A DNA stretch of 64,000 nt from Streptomyces piniterrae (GTDB lineage Bacteria > Actinomycetota > Actinomycetes > Streptomycetales > Streptomycetaceae): the NCBI RefSeq assembly GCF_005048155.1, contig NZ_SUMB01000002.1, positions 186,001 to 250,000 on the forward strand, given 5' to 3'. The translations under genes and the position numbers were made by a program. This document shows, piece after piece, positions 16,606 through 24,781 of the stretch. The stretch's first letter is position 1, and every line of letters starts with the position of its first letter. The notes beneath the pieces are model-generated. The model made no database searches. It had not been told where the DNA came from and was given only the letters and a program-made list of their open reading frames with translations.

Positions 16606-17046
16606 ATGCGGGTACGTATCGACAGCGGTGATCGCGACGGGGACGTGGGTGCGGGGCTGACCGCGCAGTTCGCTCAGTGGCTGGCCCAGGACCGCAGCGT
16701 GAACCAGTACGTGGAGATCCGCCCGGTCCGCCCAGAACAAACCGACGGCGCCATGTCCGCAGACCTCGTGGAGTGGCTCAACCTCGTGGTCTCCACAGGC
16801 TTTTCGACAGCCGCGCTGGTCTACGCCCATCGTTCGTTCCGCGCCTCCCTTCCGCCGCGCCTGAGGCGCGCAGCGCGGATGGTGATCGAGAGTGACGGCG
16901 TCCGCGTGACGGTCGAGGACGGTACCGAAGACGACGTCGCCCGAGTTGTGGCAGCCCTGGACGGCCGGGCAACCGGACGCGATCCCGATGCACTTCATGC
17001 CCCCGAGCGTCCGGCAGGAGATGCCGCGCAGGTGGGCACCGAATGA
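16606..17046 (+). CDS. EACC1-like effector-associated protein
   Basis: This 146-residue protein resembles effector-associated constant component 1 (EACC1) of Aravind-type NTP-dependent conflict systems. It has an N-terminal part with a QFAQWLAQD stretch then a short strand segment, a central hydrophobic stretch (W-L-N-L-V-V-S-T-G-F-S-T-A-A-L-V, residues about 57-73) followed by basic residues, and a C-terminal strand region with V-I-E-S-D-G-V-R-V-T-V. In known loci EACC1 is encoded next to effectors such as caspases or trypsins and is thought to link sensing to effector activation. Here it overlaps the caspase gene by ATGA, as expected. The assignment is by pattern, not alignment. Confidence 0.7.
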   Translation: MRVRIDSGDRDGDVGAGLTAQFAQWLAQDRSVNQYVEIRPVRPEQTDGAMSADLVEWLNLVVSTGFSTAALVYAHRSFRASLPPRLRRAARMVIESDGVRVTVEDGTEDDVARVVAALDGRATGRDPDALHAPERPAGDAAQVGTE

Positions 17047-19157
17047 GGGTTCCCGCGCCGGCGGCAAGCCGGGCGGTTCTGATCGGCGTCGGCAGTTACA
17101 CGCATCCCGACCTCGCACCGCTGCCCGCGGCGGAGACCGGCGCAAGCCGCCTGGCCACCCTGTTAGGCGACCCGACCATCTGGGGGCTGCCCGCCGGGCA
17201 TGTCTCGGTGCTGCCCGCCGACGCCACCGCGGAGGACGTACTCGGAGCGGTCCGGGACGCGGCACAAGGTGCCACGGACTCCCTAGTGGTGTACTTCGCC
17301 GGACACGGTCTGCGGGATCGCGAAGAACGGCTCTTCCTCGCGCTGAAAGGGGCCGACGCGGACTACCCCCAGATCGGAACCCTCTCCTACCGCGTGTTGC
17401 GCGATGTGTTGCGGCAGGTCGGCTACCGGGCACGCCGTCGGGTCACGGTGCTGGACTGCTGCTACAGCGGCCTGGCCGGCAGCATGTCCGCCACCGGCGA
17501 CCCGACCCGGTCCGAACTCGCGCGCGCCCTGGACGAGCCCGAACGCACGGACGGAGCCCCGATCATGGGGCCGACCGTCGGCATAACAGGACATGAGGAC
17601 GACTACGGCGACTGCATACTCACCTCGGCTCCACCCACCCAGCGTTCGTTCGCCACGCCAGGCGCGCCGTTTCCGGATTTCACCGGAGAGCTGATCGACG
17701 TCCTCGAGCACGGCATCACCAACGCGGGGGAGACCATCAGCCTGGACGACGTATGGCGCCGGGCCCGGAATCGTCTGCGCGAGCGAGGCAGCCCCGAACC
17801 GCAGCAGTTCACTCAGAACGCAGTCGCTCGCCACATCCGCCTCCGCAACCGGAGTCACGGACAAGAGGTCCGCACACTGGAAAGCCGCTTTCACGGTGCA
17901 CAGGAACTCGGCAGAGCGGGTGATCCCGCCGGTGCGGTGGCCGGCTTCTCCGACCTGGTAGTTGATCTGGAGCGGGTGCTGGGCCCCGATCACCACACCA
18001 CTCTGGTCGGCAGGTACGAGCTGGCGCTCTGGCGCGGTCGAGCCGGTGACCCCGCCGCCGCGGTGCACGGACTCACCGAGGTGGTGCGCGACCTGAAGGG
18101 AGCGCTGGGCGACGACGACGCCGAGACGCTGACAGGACGTCAAAGCCTGGCGCTCTGGCGCCACATAGCGGGGGATGCCGCTGGTGCCGCAGCGGATTTC
18201 GCCGACCTGGTCCCCGCTCTCCAGCGGGTGCTGGGCCCCGACCACCCCGACACCCTGACCAGCAGGCAGAACCTGGTCTCCTTGAGGGGCGAGCACGATC
18301 CGGCGGCTGCCCTCGTAGATCTCGCCGACCTGGTGCCCGTCCTCCAGCGGGTGCTGGGCCCCGACCACCCCGACACCCTGACCAGCAGGCAGAACCTGGC
18401 AGTCCTTCGTGGTGAGGCGGGAGACCCTGTCGCTGCGGTACGGGAACTCGCCGAGGTGCTGTCCGCCCGCCGAAAGGCCCTGGGCTCCGACGGCCCCGAC
18501 GACCCAGACCACCCCGACGACCCCGACACCCTGACCAACCGCTTCATGCTGGCGCGCTGGCGAGGAAAGGCGGGCGATCCCGCCGCCGCGGTACGGGTTC
18601 TCGCCGAGGTGCTGTCCGACCGGCAACGCGTCCTGGGCCCCGACCACCGCGGAACGCTGACCAACCGGCAGGAGCTGGCCCTCTGGCGCGGTGAGGCGGG
18701 CGATCCCGCCGCCGCGGTACGGGAGCTCGCCGAGGTGCTGTCCGACCGGCGACGGGTGCTGGGCCCCGACCACCGCGACACCCTGATCAACCGGCACGAG
18801 CTGGCGCGCTGGCGAGGGATGGCGGGAGACCCTGCCGCCGCGGCAGAAGAATTCGCAGCCCTGTTGGCCGACGTCGAGCGGGTGCTCGGCCCCAACAGCC
18901 CCACGACACTGACGACTCGGCACGAACTGGCGCGCTGGCGTGGCGAGGCGGGAGACCCTGCCGCCGCGGTACGGGGACTCGCCGAGGTGCTGTCCGTCCG
19001 GCTACGGGTGCTGGGCCCCGACCACCGCGACACCCTGACGAACTGGTACGAGCTGGCGCGCTGGGGAGTTGAACAATGGCCGGCCTCGCGATCCGGGTTC
19101 GAACGAGGTGCGCCAAGTCTCGTTCGCGCCATTGCCGTTGGGGCGGACTGGCGGTGA
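17043..19157 (+). CDS. Caspase-like peptidase with C-terminal TPR array
   Basis: This 704-residue protein has an N-terminal C14 caspase domain (residues about 9-250): beta-strand AVLIGVGSY, catalytic His88 in Y-F-A-G-H-G, and catalytic Cys140 in L-D-C-C-Y-S-G. Residues about 290-674 are nine tandem 42-residue repeats of the form (A-G-D-P-A-A-A-V) ... (V-L-G-P-D-H-x-D-T-L), the TPR type seen in STAND and kinesin-light-chain-like proteins. Codon 41 is TTA (17163-17165), implying bldA control. The last repeat is cut short by an unrelated tail carrying a long inverted repeat. Role inferred: a protease effector whose TPR array senses or scaffolds. Confidence 0.9.
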   Translation: MRVPAPAASRAVLIGVGSYTHPDLAPLPAAETGASRLATLLGDPTIWGLPAGHVSVLPADATAEDVLGAVRDAAQGATDSLVVYFAGHGLRDREERLFLALKGADADYPQIGTLSYRVLRDVLRQVGYRARRRVTVLDCCYSGLAGSMSATGDPTRSELARALDEPERTDGAPIMGPTVGITGHEDDYGDCILTSAPPTQRSFATPGAPFPDFTGELIDVLEHGITNAGETISLDDVWRRARNRLRERGSPEPQQFTQNAVARHIRLRNRSHGQEVRTLESRFHGAQELGRAGDPAGAVAGFSDLVVDLERVLGPDHHTTLVGRYELALWRGRAGDPAAAVHGLTEVVRDLKGALGDDDAETLTGRQSLALWRHIAGDAAGAAADFADLVPALQRVLGPDHPDTLTSRQNLVSLRGEHDPAAALVDLADLVPVLQRVLGPDHPDTLTSRQNLAVLRGEAGDPVAAVRELAEVLSARRKALGSDGPDDPDHPDDPDTLTNRFMLARWRGKAGDPAAAVRVLAEVLSDRQRVLGPDHRGTLTNRQELALWRGEAGDPAAAVRELAEVLSDRRRVLGPDHRDTLINRHELARWRGMAGDPAAAAEEFAALLADVERVLGPNSPTTLTTRHELARWRGEAGDPAAAVRGLAEVLSVRLRVLGPDHRDTLTNWYELARWGVEQWPASRSGFERGAPSLVRAIAVGADWR
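17910..19064 (+). repeat. Nine 126-bp coding repeats (TPR units)
   Basis: The repeat unit encodes about 42 residues and is strongly conserved at the DNA level, for example GTGCTGGGCCCCGACCACC recurs in most units. One unit (18480-18540) has an extra Asp/Pro-rich insertion and one lacks a residue. Such similarity favours recombination that changes repeat number. Confidence 0.85.
19074..19134. repeat. Long imperfect palindrome at the caspase gene end
   Basis: Nested inverted repeats: CAATGGC/GCCATTG (19074-19080 with 19128-19134) enclose CGAACGAG/CTCGTTCG (19100-19107 with 19119-19126). The palindrome starts exactly where the last TPR unit loses its consensus. It may act as a transcript end or mark an inserted element. 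Confidence 0.55.
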
Positions 19158-19255
19158 GGTGATGCAGCCGCCTTTTGGCGCGGGACCCTGGTATGGGCAG
19201 GCGGCCGGCTTGTAGCCCGGCTGACGAGACCGGCGCAGGGTCGCCGGGCGCGCGG

Positions 19256-20500
19256 TCAGAACCAGTGCAGGCAGTGCGGGGAGCGCTCGGCGCGGAAGAG
19301 GGCGTCAGCGAGGGCGGCCGCGCCCGGACTGTGGGCCCGGATGTGTCCGGCACGCACGAGCGTGCTCGGGGCGGTGCCGCCGAGGTAGACCGAGCCCAGG
19401 TCGCCCACGTCCAGGGACAGATCGGGCTCCCGACCCGTCGGGACGCAGTCGGCCTTGCCGTCCCGGACCGTCAGCAGATAGCGGCCGTGCTCGCCGAGGA
19501 ACGGGTCTCGGACGTCGAGGACGAGCTCGCCGTCCATGAACCAGCCGCGCGCGGTCAGAGCACGTGGGACGTCCAGCAACCGTACCCAGAGCCAGTCAGT
19601 GTCGCCGCTCACCTTGCCGGCGCGGAAGTCCGCGAACTGCCAGCGCAGCGGGTGCTCGGGCGGGACGTGCTTGAACACGACCTGAGAGATTAGGTCGTGT
19701 CCGAGTACGAACCTGGCCAGGGCCGTGAAGACGGTGTCGTCGGTGGCGATGGTCTCGTCGACCGTCAAGGTCTCGGGCTGGCCGATCGAGTAGCTGGCGT
19801 ACCCGTCCGGGACGCCGTCGGCGTCCCGGTGAACGGCGACGTAGCGCGGCGCCGGCGAGATCGGGGGCTGCCCCGCGCGCAAGGCCCACCAGCGGTGCGG
19901 CCGGGAAAGCGCGCCGGGCTGGGCCCGGCGATACCGGTCGTAGACCTCTTCCAGAATCTCTCCGCACTCGGCACGTCGCAGCACCTCGACCGAGCTGGGG
20001 TCCGGGCCGGTGCCCGAGCCGGCTGCTGATGCGTCGGCCATTCCGCGCGCCCGGGGAACGGCGAGGGCGGCCTTGTGGCGCGGCACCGTCAGCCGCGCCG
20101 TGTACGTCGCCGGTCCGTAGCCGAACCTGCCGTAGATCTGCGCCTCGGAGGCCAGCAGCACGGAGAGGAACTCCCCGCGGCCACGCAACTCGGCGAGCTG
20201 ATGCCGCATCAACGCGCTGAGCACGCCCTGCCGCCGGTGCGAGGGCAGGACGCCGACGGCGGTCACCCCGGCGGCCGGGACAAGGGTCTCACCGGGCAGG
20301 GTGAGCTCGAAGGAGTGCGCGGCGGCGGTGCCGACGGGCCGCCCGTCCGCCGTCAGGGCGAGCAGGCCGCGGTCCATTTCGAGCGCCGACCACCAGAGCC
20401 CGCCGCCCTCGATCGGGGTCTCCGGGAAGCGCCCGAACGCGGCATGGACGGTGTCGACGAAGACGTCGAGGTCCTCATCGGTCGTGGCACGAATCTCCAT
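19256..20500 (-). CDS. Eis-family GNAT N-acetyltransferase
   Basis: This 414-residue protein has the size and layout of Eis: an N-terminal GNAT domain with the acetyl-CoA motif V-L-P-S-H-R-R-Q-G (residues 84-92), a second GNAT-like domain with the W-x-x-R-x-G-x-P core, and a C-terminal SCP2-like domain (residues about 310-410). It ends in Phe directly after HCLHW; in Eis the free C-terminal carboxylate of Phe takes part in catalysis, so the intact end argues for activity. Eis proteins acetylate aminoglycosides and polyamines. The start is the ATG at 20500 (GAGGAG upstream), with three 8-bp repeats just before. Confidence 0.9.
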   Translation of the reverse strand: MEIRATTDEDLDVFVDTVHAAFGRFPETPIEGGGLWWSALEMDRGLLALTADGRPVGTAAAHSFELTLPGETLVPAAGVTAVGVLPSHRRQGVLSALMRHQLAELRGRGEFLSVLLASEAQIYGRFGYGPATYTARLTVPRHKAALAVPRARGMADASAAGSGTGPDPSSVEVLRRAECGEILEEVYDRYRRAQPGALSRPHRWWALRAGQPPISPAPRYVAVHRDADGVPDGYASYSIGQPETLTVDETIATDDTVFTALARFVLGHDLISQVVFKHVPPEHPLRWQFADFRAGKVSGDTDWLWVRLLDVPRALTARGWFMDGELVLDVRDPFLGEHGRYLLTVRDGKADCVPTGREPDLSLDVGDLGSVYLGGTAPSTLVRAGHIRAHSPGAAALADALFRAERSPHCLHWF

Positions 20501-20514
20501 TGCCGCCGCTGCTC

Positions 20515-20538
20515 CTCGAAATCTCGAAATCTCGAAAT
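20515..20538. repeat. Triple 8-bp repeat at acetyltransferase RBS
   Basis: CTCGAAAT is repeated three times without gaps. On the minus strand the last copy runs into the GAGGAG ribosome-binding site of the Eis-type gene, so copy number could affect translation or act as a regulator site. Confidence 0.6.
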
Positions 20539-20779
20539 ACCGGCACCACGAGTCGTGGTGTCCCGGCCACAGTGCAGCGATGACCAGTGGCCAGGGCAAG
20601 CGAATTACGGCCGGGGCCGCGGCCCGGGGTGCATGATCGCTGAGGCGCGACCAAAGGCAGATTTGTTACCGCTGCCAGCGGTGGCTCAATCGGCACTCTC
20701 CACGTGATCCCTACCAAGAAGTACTGTGCGTCGGCGCGAGTTCACCAGGAACGGGGGTCATGAGGGAGGGATCGCTGCC

Positions 20780-21550
20780 ATGCTCTACTGCTTTGTCAGG
20801 GTCGTGCTGTTGGTGCCGTTGTTCCGGTGGCTCTTCCGGCTACGGGTCGAGGGGATGGAGCACATTCCGGAGACAGGCCCGGCGGTCATCGCGGGCAATC
20901 ATCTGTCGTTCTGCGACCAGTTTCTGACGGCGACGGTGACCAGACGCAAGCTCACCTACCTGTGCAAGAAGGAGTACTTCACCGGGCGCGGCATAAAGGG
21001 CGCGTTGACCCGCGGATTCTTCCGCGGCTGCGGGCAGATACCGGTGGATCGCTCGGGGCAGGGCGCCGGTAAGGCCGGGGTTGCGGCGGGTCTGAAGGTG
21101 CTGCGCTCGGGCGAGTTGCTCGGCATCTTCCCGGAAGGGACACGCTCGCACGACGGGCGGATGTACAAGGGCAGGGTCGGCGTGGCCGCGATGGCGCTTG
21201 GGTCGGGTGCGGCCGTGATCCCGTGCGCGGTGATCGGCACATTCGAAGCCCAGCCGACGGGACGGCGGTTGCCCCGTCTGACTCCTCTCACGATCCGCTT
21301 CGGGGCGCCGCTGGACTTCTCCCGGTACAAGGGGATGGAAGAGTCCCGCGAGGTGCTGCGGGCGGTCACGGACGAGATCATGTACGCGATCATGAAGCTG
21401 TCGGAGCAGGAGTACATCGACAAGTACGCGGCCGAGGCGAAGGCCGAAGCGAAGGCGCAGGGGCCGGCGCAGGAGCCGGCGGTAGGGCAGAGCGTTCCGC
21501 AGGCGGGGCGCCGTAACCCGGTCAAGGTCGTTTCAAAGTCCGTCAGTTGA
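20780..21550 (+). CDS. plsC: 1-acyl-sn-glycerol-3-phosphate acyltransferase
   Basis: This 256-residue membrane-associated acyltransferase starts at an ATG with GGGAGGG upstream. It has an N-terminal hydrophobic segment (residues 1-20), the catalytic H-x4-D motif N-H-L-S-F-C-D (His41, Asp46) and the substrate-binding F-P-E-G-T-R-S (117-123). It would convert lysophosphatidic acid to phosphatidic acid in phospholipid synthesis. The C-terminal 45 residues are a charged Ala/Glu/Lys-rich tail. Streptomyces usually carry several paralogues, so the gene symbol is at family level only. Confidence 0.9.
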   Translation: MLYCFVRVVLLVPLFRWLFRLRVEGMEHIPETGPAVIAGNHLSFCDQFLTATVTRRKLTYLCKKEYFTGRGIKGALTRGFFRGCGQIPVDRSGQGAGKAGVAAGLKVLRSGELLGIFPEGTRSHDGRMYKGRVGVAAMALGSGAAVIPCAVIGTFEAQPTGRRLPRLTPLTIRFGAPLDFSRYKGMEESREVLRAVTDEIMYAIMKLSEQEYIDKYAAEAKAEAKAQGPAQEPAVGQSVPQAGRRNPVKVVSKSVS

Positions 21551-21608
21551 GGTGACCCCGCGGGGGCGGGCGGTTCGCGACGGACCGGGCTCGTGGGCTG
21601 CGCTCCAG

Positions 21609-21642
21609 CCCGGCGTGGCGCGTCCTACCGCGCCACGCCGGG
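21609..21642. terminator. Perfect 14-bp hairpin, bidirectional terminator
   Basis: Arms at 21609-21622 and 21629-21642 pair perfectly around a 6-nt loop (TCCTAC), between the convergent plsC-like and DUF6086-like genes. No T-tract. Confidence 0.75.
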
Positions 21643-21723
21643 TCCGCCGCGGCCACAGGTGGTCCTCGGACATCGTTTCCGACGCTGGCTTACTCGTCCG
21701 GATCGAGCCTGGTGGACGAGGGC

Positions 21724-22152
21724 TCAGCAGGCCATGAAACGGCCCAGCTCGTGTGACTTCCGGTGCAGGGCGGCCGCCCACGCTTCCTGGTCAGGGGGCG
21801 TAGGCGCCGGCACCTGGACGTCCCTGCGTTCGTTGTCCGTGGCGAAGCTGGCCGACCTCCAGCTCACCTCGATGCCTGCCCTCTCTGCGAGTACCAGCAG
21901 GGTGGCCACGAATCCTTCGGACAGGGCGACCATGACGGCATGGCTCGTTCCGCGGTGTCGTGCCAGCAGGGCGTCGACGAACGCTGTGAAGGCGGTGGGG
22001 TCGATCTGGCACTCGTCGGCTTGCATGGGCCCGATGCCGGACGGCAGTTCCAGTTCGGCCTCGTAGACCGCCACGTGGCGCAGGAACAACCGGGACGCGC
22101 CGTTCGACGGGTTCCACAAGGTCTGCTCGCCCATGTCGTAGGACTGGCTCAC
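21724..22152 (-). CDS. DUF6086-like protein
   Basis: This 142-residue soluble protein contains a T-L-W-N-P-S-N-G-A-S-R-L-F-L-R segment near residue 10 and D-E-C-Q-I-D-P near residue 48, which I associate with DUF6086, an actinobacterial family without known function. The GTG at 22152 is chosen because AAGAGG lies five bases upstream and the sequence before it (repeats of D-Q-Q-E-D) does not look native; a start at the next Met (MGEQ) is possible. It may be in one transcript with the HAD gene behind it. Confidence 0.65.
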   Translation of the reverse strand: MSQSYDMGEQTLWNPSNGASRLFLRHVAVYEAELELPSGIGPMQADECQIDPTAFTAFVDALLARHRGTSHAVMVALSEGFVATLLVLAERAGIEVSWRSASFATDNERRDVQVPAPTPPDQEAWAAALHRKSHELGRFMAC

Positions 22153-22276
22153 CGCGGCCTCTTCTTGCTGGTCTTCCTGCTGGTCACCTTTCTGGTCATC
22201 GCGACAGCGTAGCCAGCGAGCCGCGCGCCGCAACGCGAAGTTGAAGCGCGCGGCTTTTCGTATCAAAGACTGTGGG

Positions 22277-22792
22277 TCACGCGGCTCCGGCGACGTTCTG
22301 CACCCAGGCGTCGAGCAGGGCGAGGTCGGTGTCGGTGAGTCCGGTCGCAGAATCGACGCGGTGAAGCAGGGCCTGTCCGGGGTGCTGTGCTTCGACCCAT
22401 GCGCGGTCGAGATCGCTGATCTCGTCGTCGACCCAAGCGAACGGGCGACCGGCCGCGGTCTCCACGAGAGTGCGCGTCTTCCAGTGCAGCACGCCCGTCT
22501 CATCCTCCTCCGGCGCGTCCGGCAGGTCGACCACCGGAAGCCTCGGCAGGCGGAGCAGCGGGGCTATCACCTCGTTGGCATCGTGCATCCACGCCGTGGC
22601 CCACATCAGGTCACAGGGCATCGCCAGCAGGCGTGAGCCGTGTGCGGGGACGAGCTTGGCCAGCTGCGGATTGGATACATGCTGCCACTGGCCCCATTGT
22701 TCGAGGGTTGACGGCAGATTCGCTCCGCCGTAGGGCAGGAGCGTTCCGTCGACGTCCAGGAACAGCAGCGGGCGCTGCGCGGGATCGATCAC
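22277..22792 (-). CDS. HAD-family hydrolase
   Basis: This protein of about 171 residues has the HAD motif I in F-L-D-V-D-G-T-L-L (nucleophile Asp13, acid Asp15) close to the N-terminus, and a likely motif IV in F-A-W-V-D-D-E-I-S-D. It lacks an obvious cap domain, so it is a small phosphatase-like HAD of unknown substrate. The start is uncertain: the GTG at 22792 puts motif I at the usual place, while the GTG at 22855 would add 21 residues; neither has a strong RBS. Confidence 0.75.
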   Translation of the reverse strand: MIDPAQRPLLFLDVDGTLLPYGGANLPSTLEQWGQWQHVSNPQLAKLVPAHGSRLLAMPCDLMWATAWMHDANEVIAPLLRLPRLPVVDLPDAPEEDETGVLHWKTRTLVETAAGRPFAWVDDEISDLDRAWVEAQHPGQALLHRVDSATGLTDTDLALLDAWVQNVAGAA

Positions 22793-23030
22793 GACGGCAC
22801 AGTATCGGCCCCAGGTCCCAGGCCTCGACGGGGGATCAGGCTTGAGCCCACTCACGTTCGACGATTCGACGAGCTGTCCGCGTTCGAAGCCGGGCAGGCC
22901 TTAGCCGGGACGACGAGGAAGCCCGGGTGCCTGGTGCGACGACGGCCCGCCGCGGTGGCCGAGCCGAGCCGGGCTAGGGTTTCCGGCGTCACCGTGTCCG
23001 GTGACGACCACGAGACTGAGGGGGATCTCT

Positions 23031-23945
23031 GTGGCTACCCCGCCACCACCGCACGGCACCGGTCCGTACGCCGGGCCGCAGCCGCCCGGCCCGTACATAT
23101 CGCCGCAGGCCCCGCAGATCAGCGGTCCCTACGCCCCGCAGCAGGCGCCGGGCGTCGGCGAGCCGTACGCCCCGCAGGCCCCATACGCCGCGCCTCAGGC
23201 GGGCACCCCATACCCGCAGCAGTCGGGGCCGTACACGGCTCCGCCGCAGGCCGGCCCCTATCCGCCGCAGCCGCACGGCCTGTACGCCCCGTCACCGGGC
23301 TCGCCCGCTTGCGGTATCTGCGGGGCGCTACCCGCCGTGCCCGCCACCGTGCGCGGTCACCAGGGCTTCCTCGTCCTGATGCGGTTCCTGAGCCGGCGCG
23401 GAGCGTTCTGCCGCGACTGCGGGCTCGCCAGTGTCCGCGACATGTCCGCGAAGACGCTGTGGCAGGGCTGGTGGGGTCCACTGTCCGTAGCCATCACTCC
23501 GCTCACCCTGTTGATGAACATCGGCCCCGCGGGCCGCTTCCGCAAGCTCGCCGCGCCGACGGGGGGTTTCCGGCCCCCGCTCGATCCGGGCAAGACCCTG
23601 CTGCGACGTCCGGAGGCCCTCCTTTTCCTTGTGCCGATGGTGTTTGTCGCCGTCGCGATCCCGGTTCTGATGGTCATCGGCCTGCTGGCCGGCGGCGACC
23701 AGGGACGCGCAGGGCCCGGCGTCGAGAAGGCACCGACGCTCGCCATCGGCGCCTGCGTGCGCAATGACGGCGACTGGGAAGACCAGGACTTGCAGGTCAC
23801 GGACTGCGGTGCGACGGACGCCCAGTACAAGGTGACGCGCCGGCTGGAGAAGGCCGGGTCGACATGCGCCGACGGTGAGTTGTACGCCCACCTCAAGTAC
23901 GGCCCCGGCGGCACCACCGTCTCGTGCCTGAAGCCTCTTCGCTGA
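23031..23945 (+). CDS. LppU/SCO3897-like membrane-anchored protein
   Basis: This 304-residue protein starts at a GTG with GAGGGGA upstream. Residues 1-90 are a Pro/Gly/Tyr/Gln-rich disordered region (repeats of GPYAPQ and GPYxxPQ). Residues about 92-135 hold two C-x2-C pairs (ACGICG and FCRDCG), a probable zinc ribbon. A membrane segment follows near residues 195-220 (FLVPMVFVAVAIPVLMVIGLL), and a C-terminal extracellular domain contains G-A-C-V-R-N-D-G, V-T-D-C-G and V-S-C-L-K-P, the cysteine pattern of the LppU/SCO3897 family. Its function is unknown. Confidence 0.8.
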   Translation: MATPPPPHGTGPYAGPQPPGPYISPQAPQISGPYAPQQAPGVGEPYAPQAPYAAPQAGTPYPQQSGPYTAPPQAGPYPPQPHGLYAPSPGSPACGICGALPAVPATVRGHQGFLVLMRFLSRRGAFCRDCGLASVRDMSAKTLWQGWWGPLSVAITPLTLLMNIGPAGRFRKLAAPTGGFRPPLDPGKTLLRRPEALLFLVPMVFVAVAIPVLMVIGLLAGGDQGRAGPGVEKAPTLAIGACVRNDGDWEDQDLQVTDCGATDAQYKVTRRLEKAGSTCADGELYAHLKYGPGGTTVSCLKPLR

Positions 23946-24004
23946 GCTCCTCCCGCCTGGCTCCCACTCCTGGCTCCCACTCCCGGCTCCGAGTCCTCGG
24001 CTCC

Positions 24005-24568
24005 TCACCCCTGGGCGGGCCGCCGTGGCGAATAGCTGAGGATGACCATCCCGGTGCTGTGTACCTCCGTGCCGTTCAGCGTGAACGCCGTCTGTAGGCC
24101 GTCGCGGTAGAGGAGTTCCGACGGCGCGGCCTTGCCCGACAGGACCGGGTGCAGCCAGATGCGGAGCTCGTCGAGCAGGCCGTTGTCCAGCAGCAGCCGG
24201 GTGACCGGGCCGAATCCGTACTGGAGGATGTTCCCGCCGGGGCCCGCCTTGAGATCGCGTACCTCGGCCACGACATCACCGCTGACCACGCTGGTGTTCG
24301 TCCAAGCCGGGTCGCGCAGCGTCGAGGAGACGACGTACTTCTGGATGCTGTTCATCCGGTCGGCGAACTCGTCCGTACCGGCCCGCTGCGGCCAGGCGTC
24401 GGCGAACGCCTCGTACGTCTTCCGGCCCATGATCAGCGCATCGCTGCCGGAGAGCTGGGCTGCGGCGGCCTGCCGCGCTTCCTCGCCGAAGTAGTGGAAA
24501 TGCCAGTCCTGCATGTTCGTGATGTCGCCGTCGAGCGTCATGTAGGTGGCGTTGATGATCTTCCGCAT
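24005..24568 (-). CDS. Dihydrofolate reductase-family protein (RibD C-terminal type)
   Basis: This 187-residue protein has the RibD-C/DHFR fold pattern: an N-terminal strand M-R-K-I-I-N-A-T-Y-M-T-L-D-G, an A-L-I-M-G-R-K-T-Y-E motif near residue 60, and a C-terminal N-I-L-Q-Y-G-F-G-P-V nucleotide-binding segment followed by L-x-I-W-L-H-P-V. It probably uses NADPH to reduce an unknown substrate; it is not the housekeeping FolA type. The ATG at 24568 has AGAGGA eight bases upstream. Confidence 0.85.
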   Translation of the reverse strand: MRKIINATYMTLDGDITNMQDWHFHYFGEEARQAAAAQLSGSDALIMGRKTYEAFADAWPQRAGTDEFADRMNSIQKYVVSSTLRDPAWTNTSVVSGDVVAEVRDLKAGPGGNILQYGFGPVTRLLLDNGLLDELRIWLHPVLSGKAAPSELLYRDGLQTAFTLNGTEVHSTGMVILSYSPRRPAQG

Positions 24569-24781
24569 GGCTCTCGTCCTCTGGTGGTGTGCCGTGGGTG
24601 TGTTCCCGGGCTGTCGGAGAGATAGACGGCTACTGCCGCCGATACTCATCGGCCGCGCTTCGTCAGCCGCGCGGACCTGCGGAAATATCCCTTACGGCGG
24701 CGAACGCCTGCTCGGATAGGGTGATCGGGCAGGTCGTGGAACGGCGCGCGGCCACGGGGGCAGGGGTAGGGGCAGGGCTTC

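Noticed and set aside
16434..16631. Small open frame before the EACC1-like gene
   Set aside because: It overlaps the RBS and start of the EACC1-like gene in another frame and lacks coding character.
19100..19126. Integron attC site
   Set aside because: The palindrome lacks the conserved core-site sequence and there is no integrase or cassette array.
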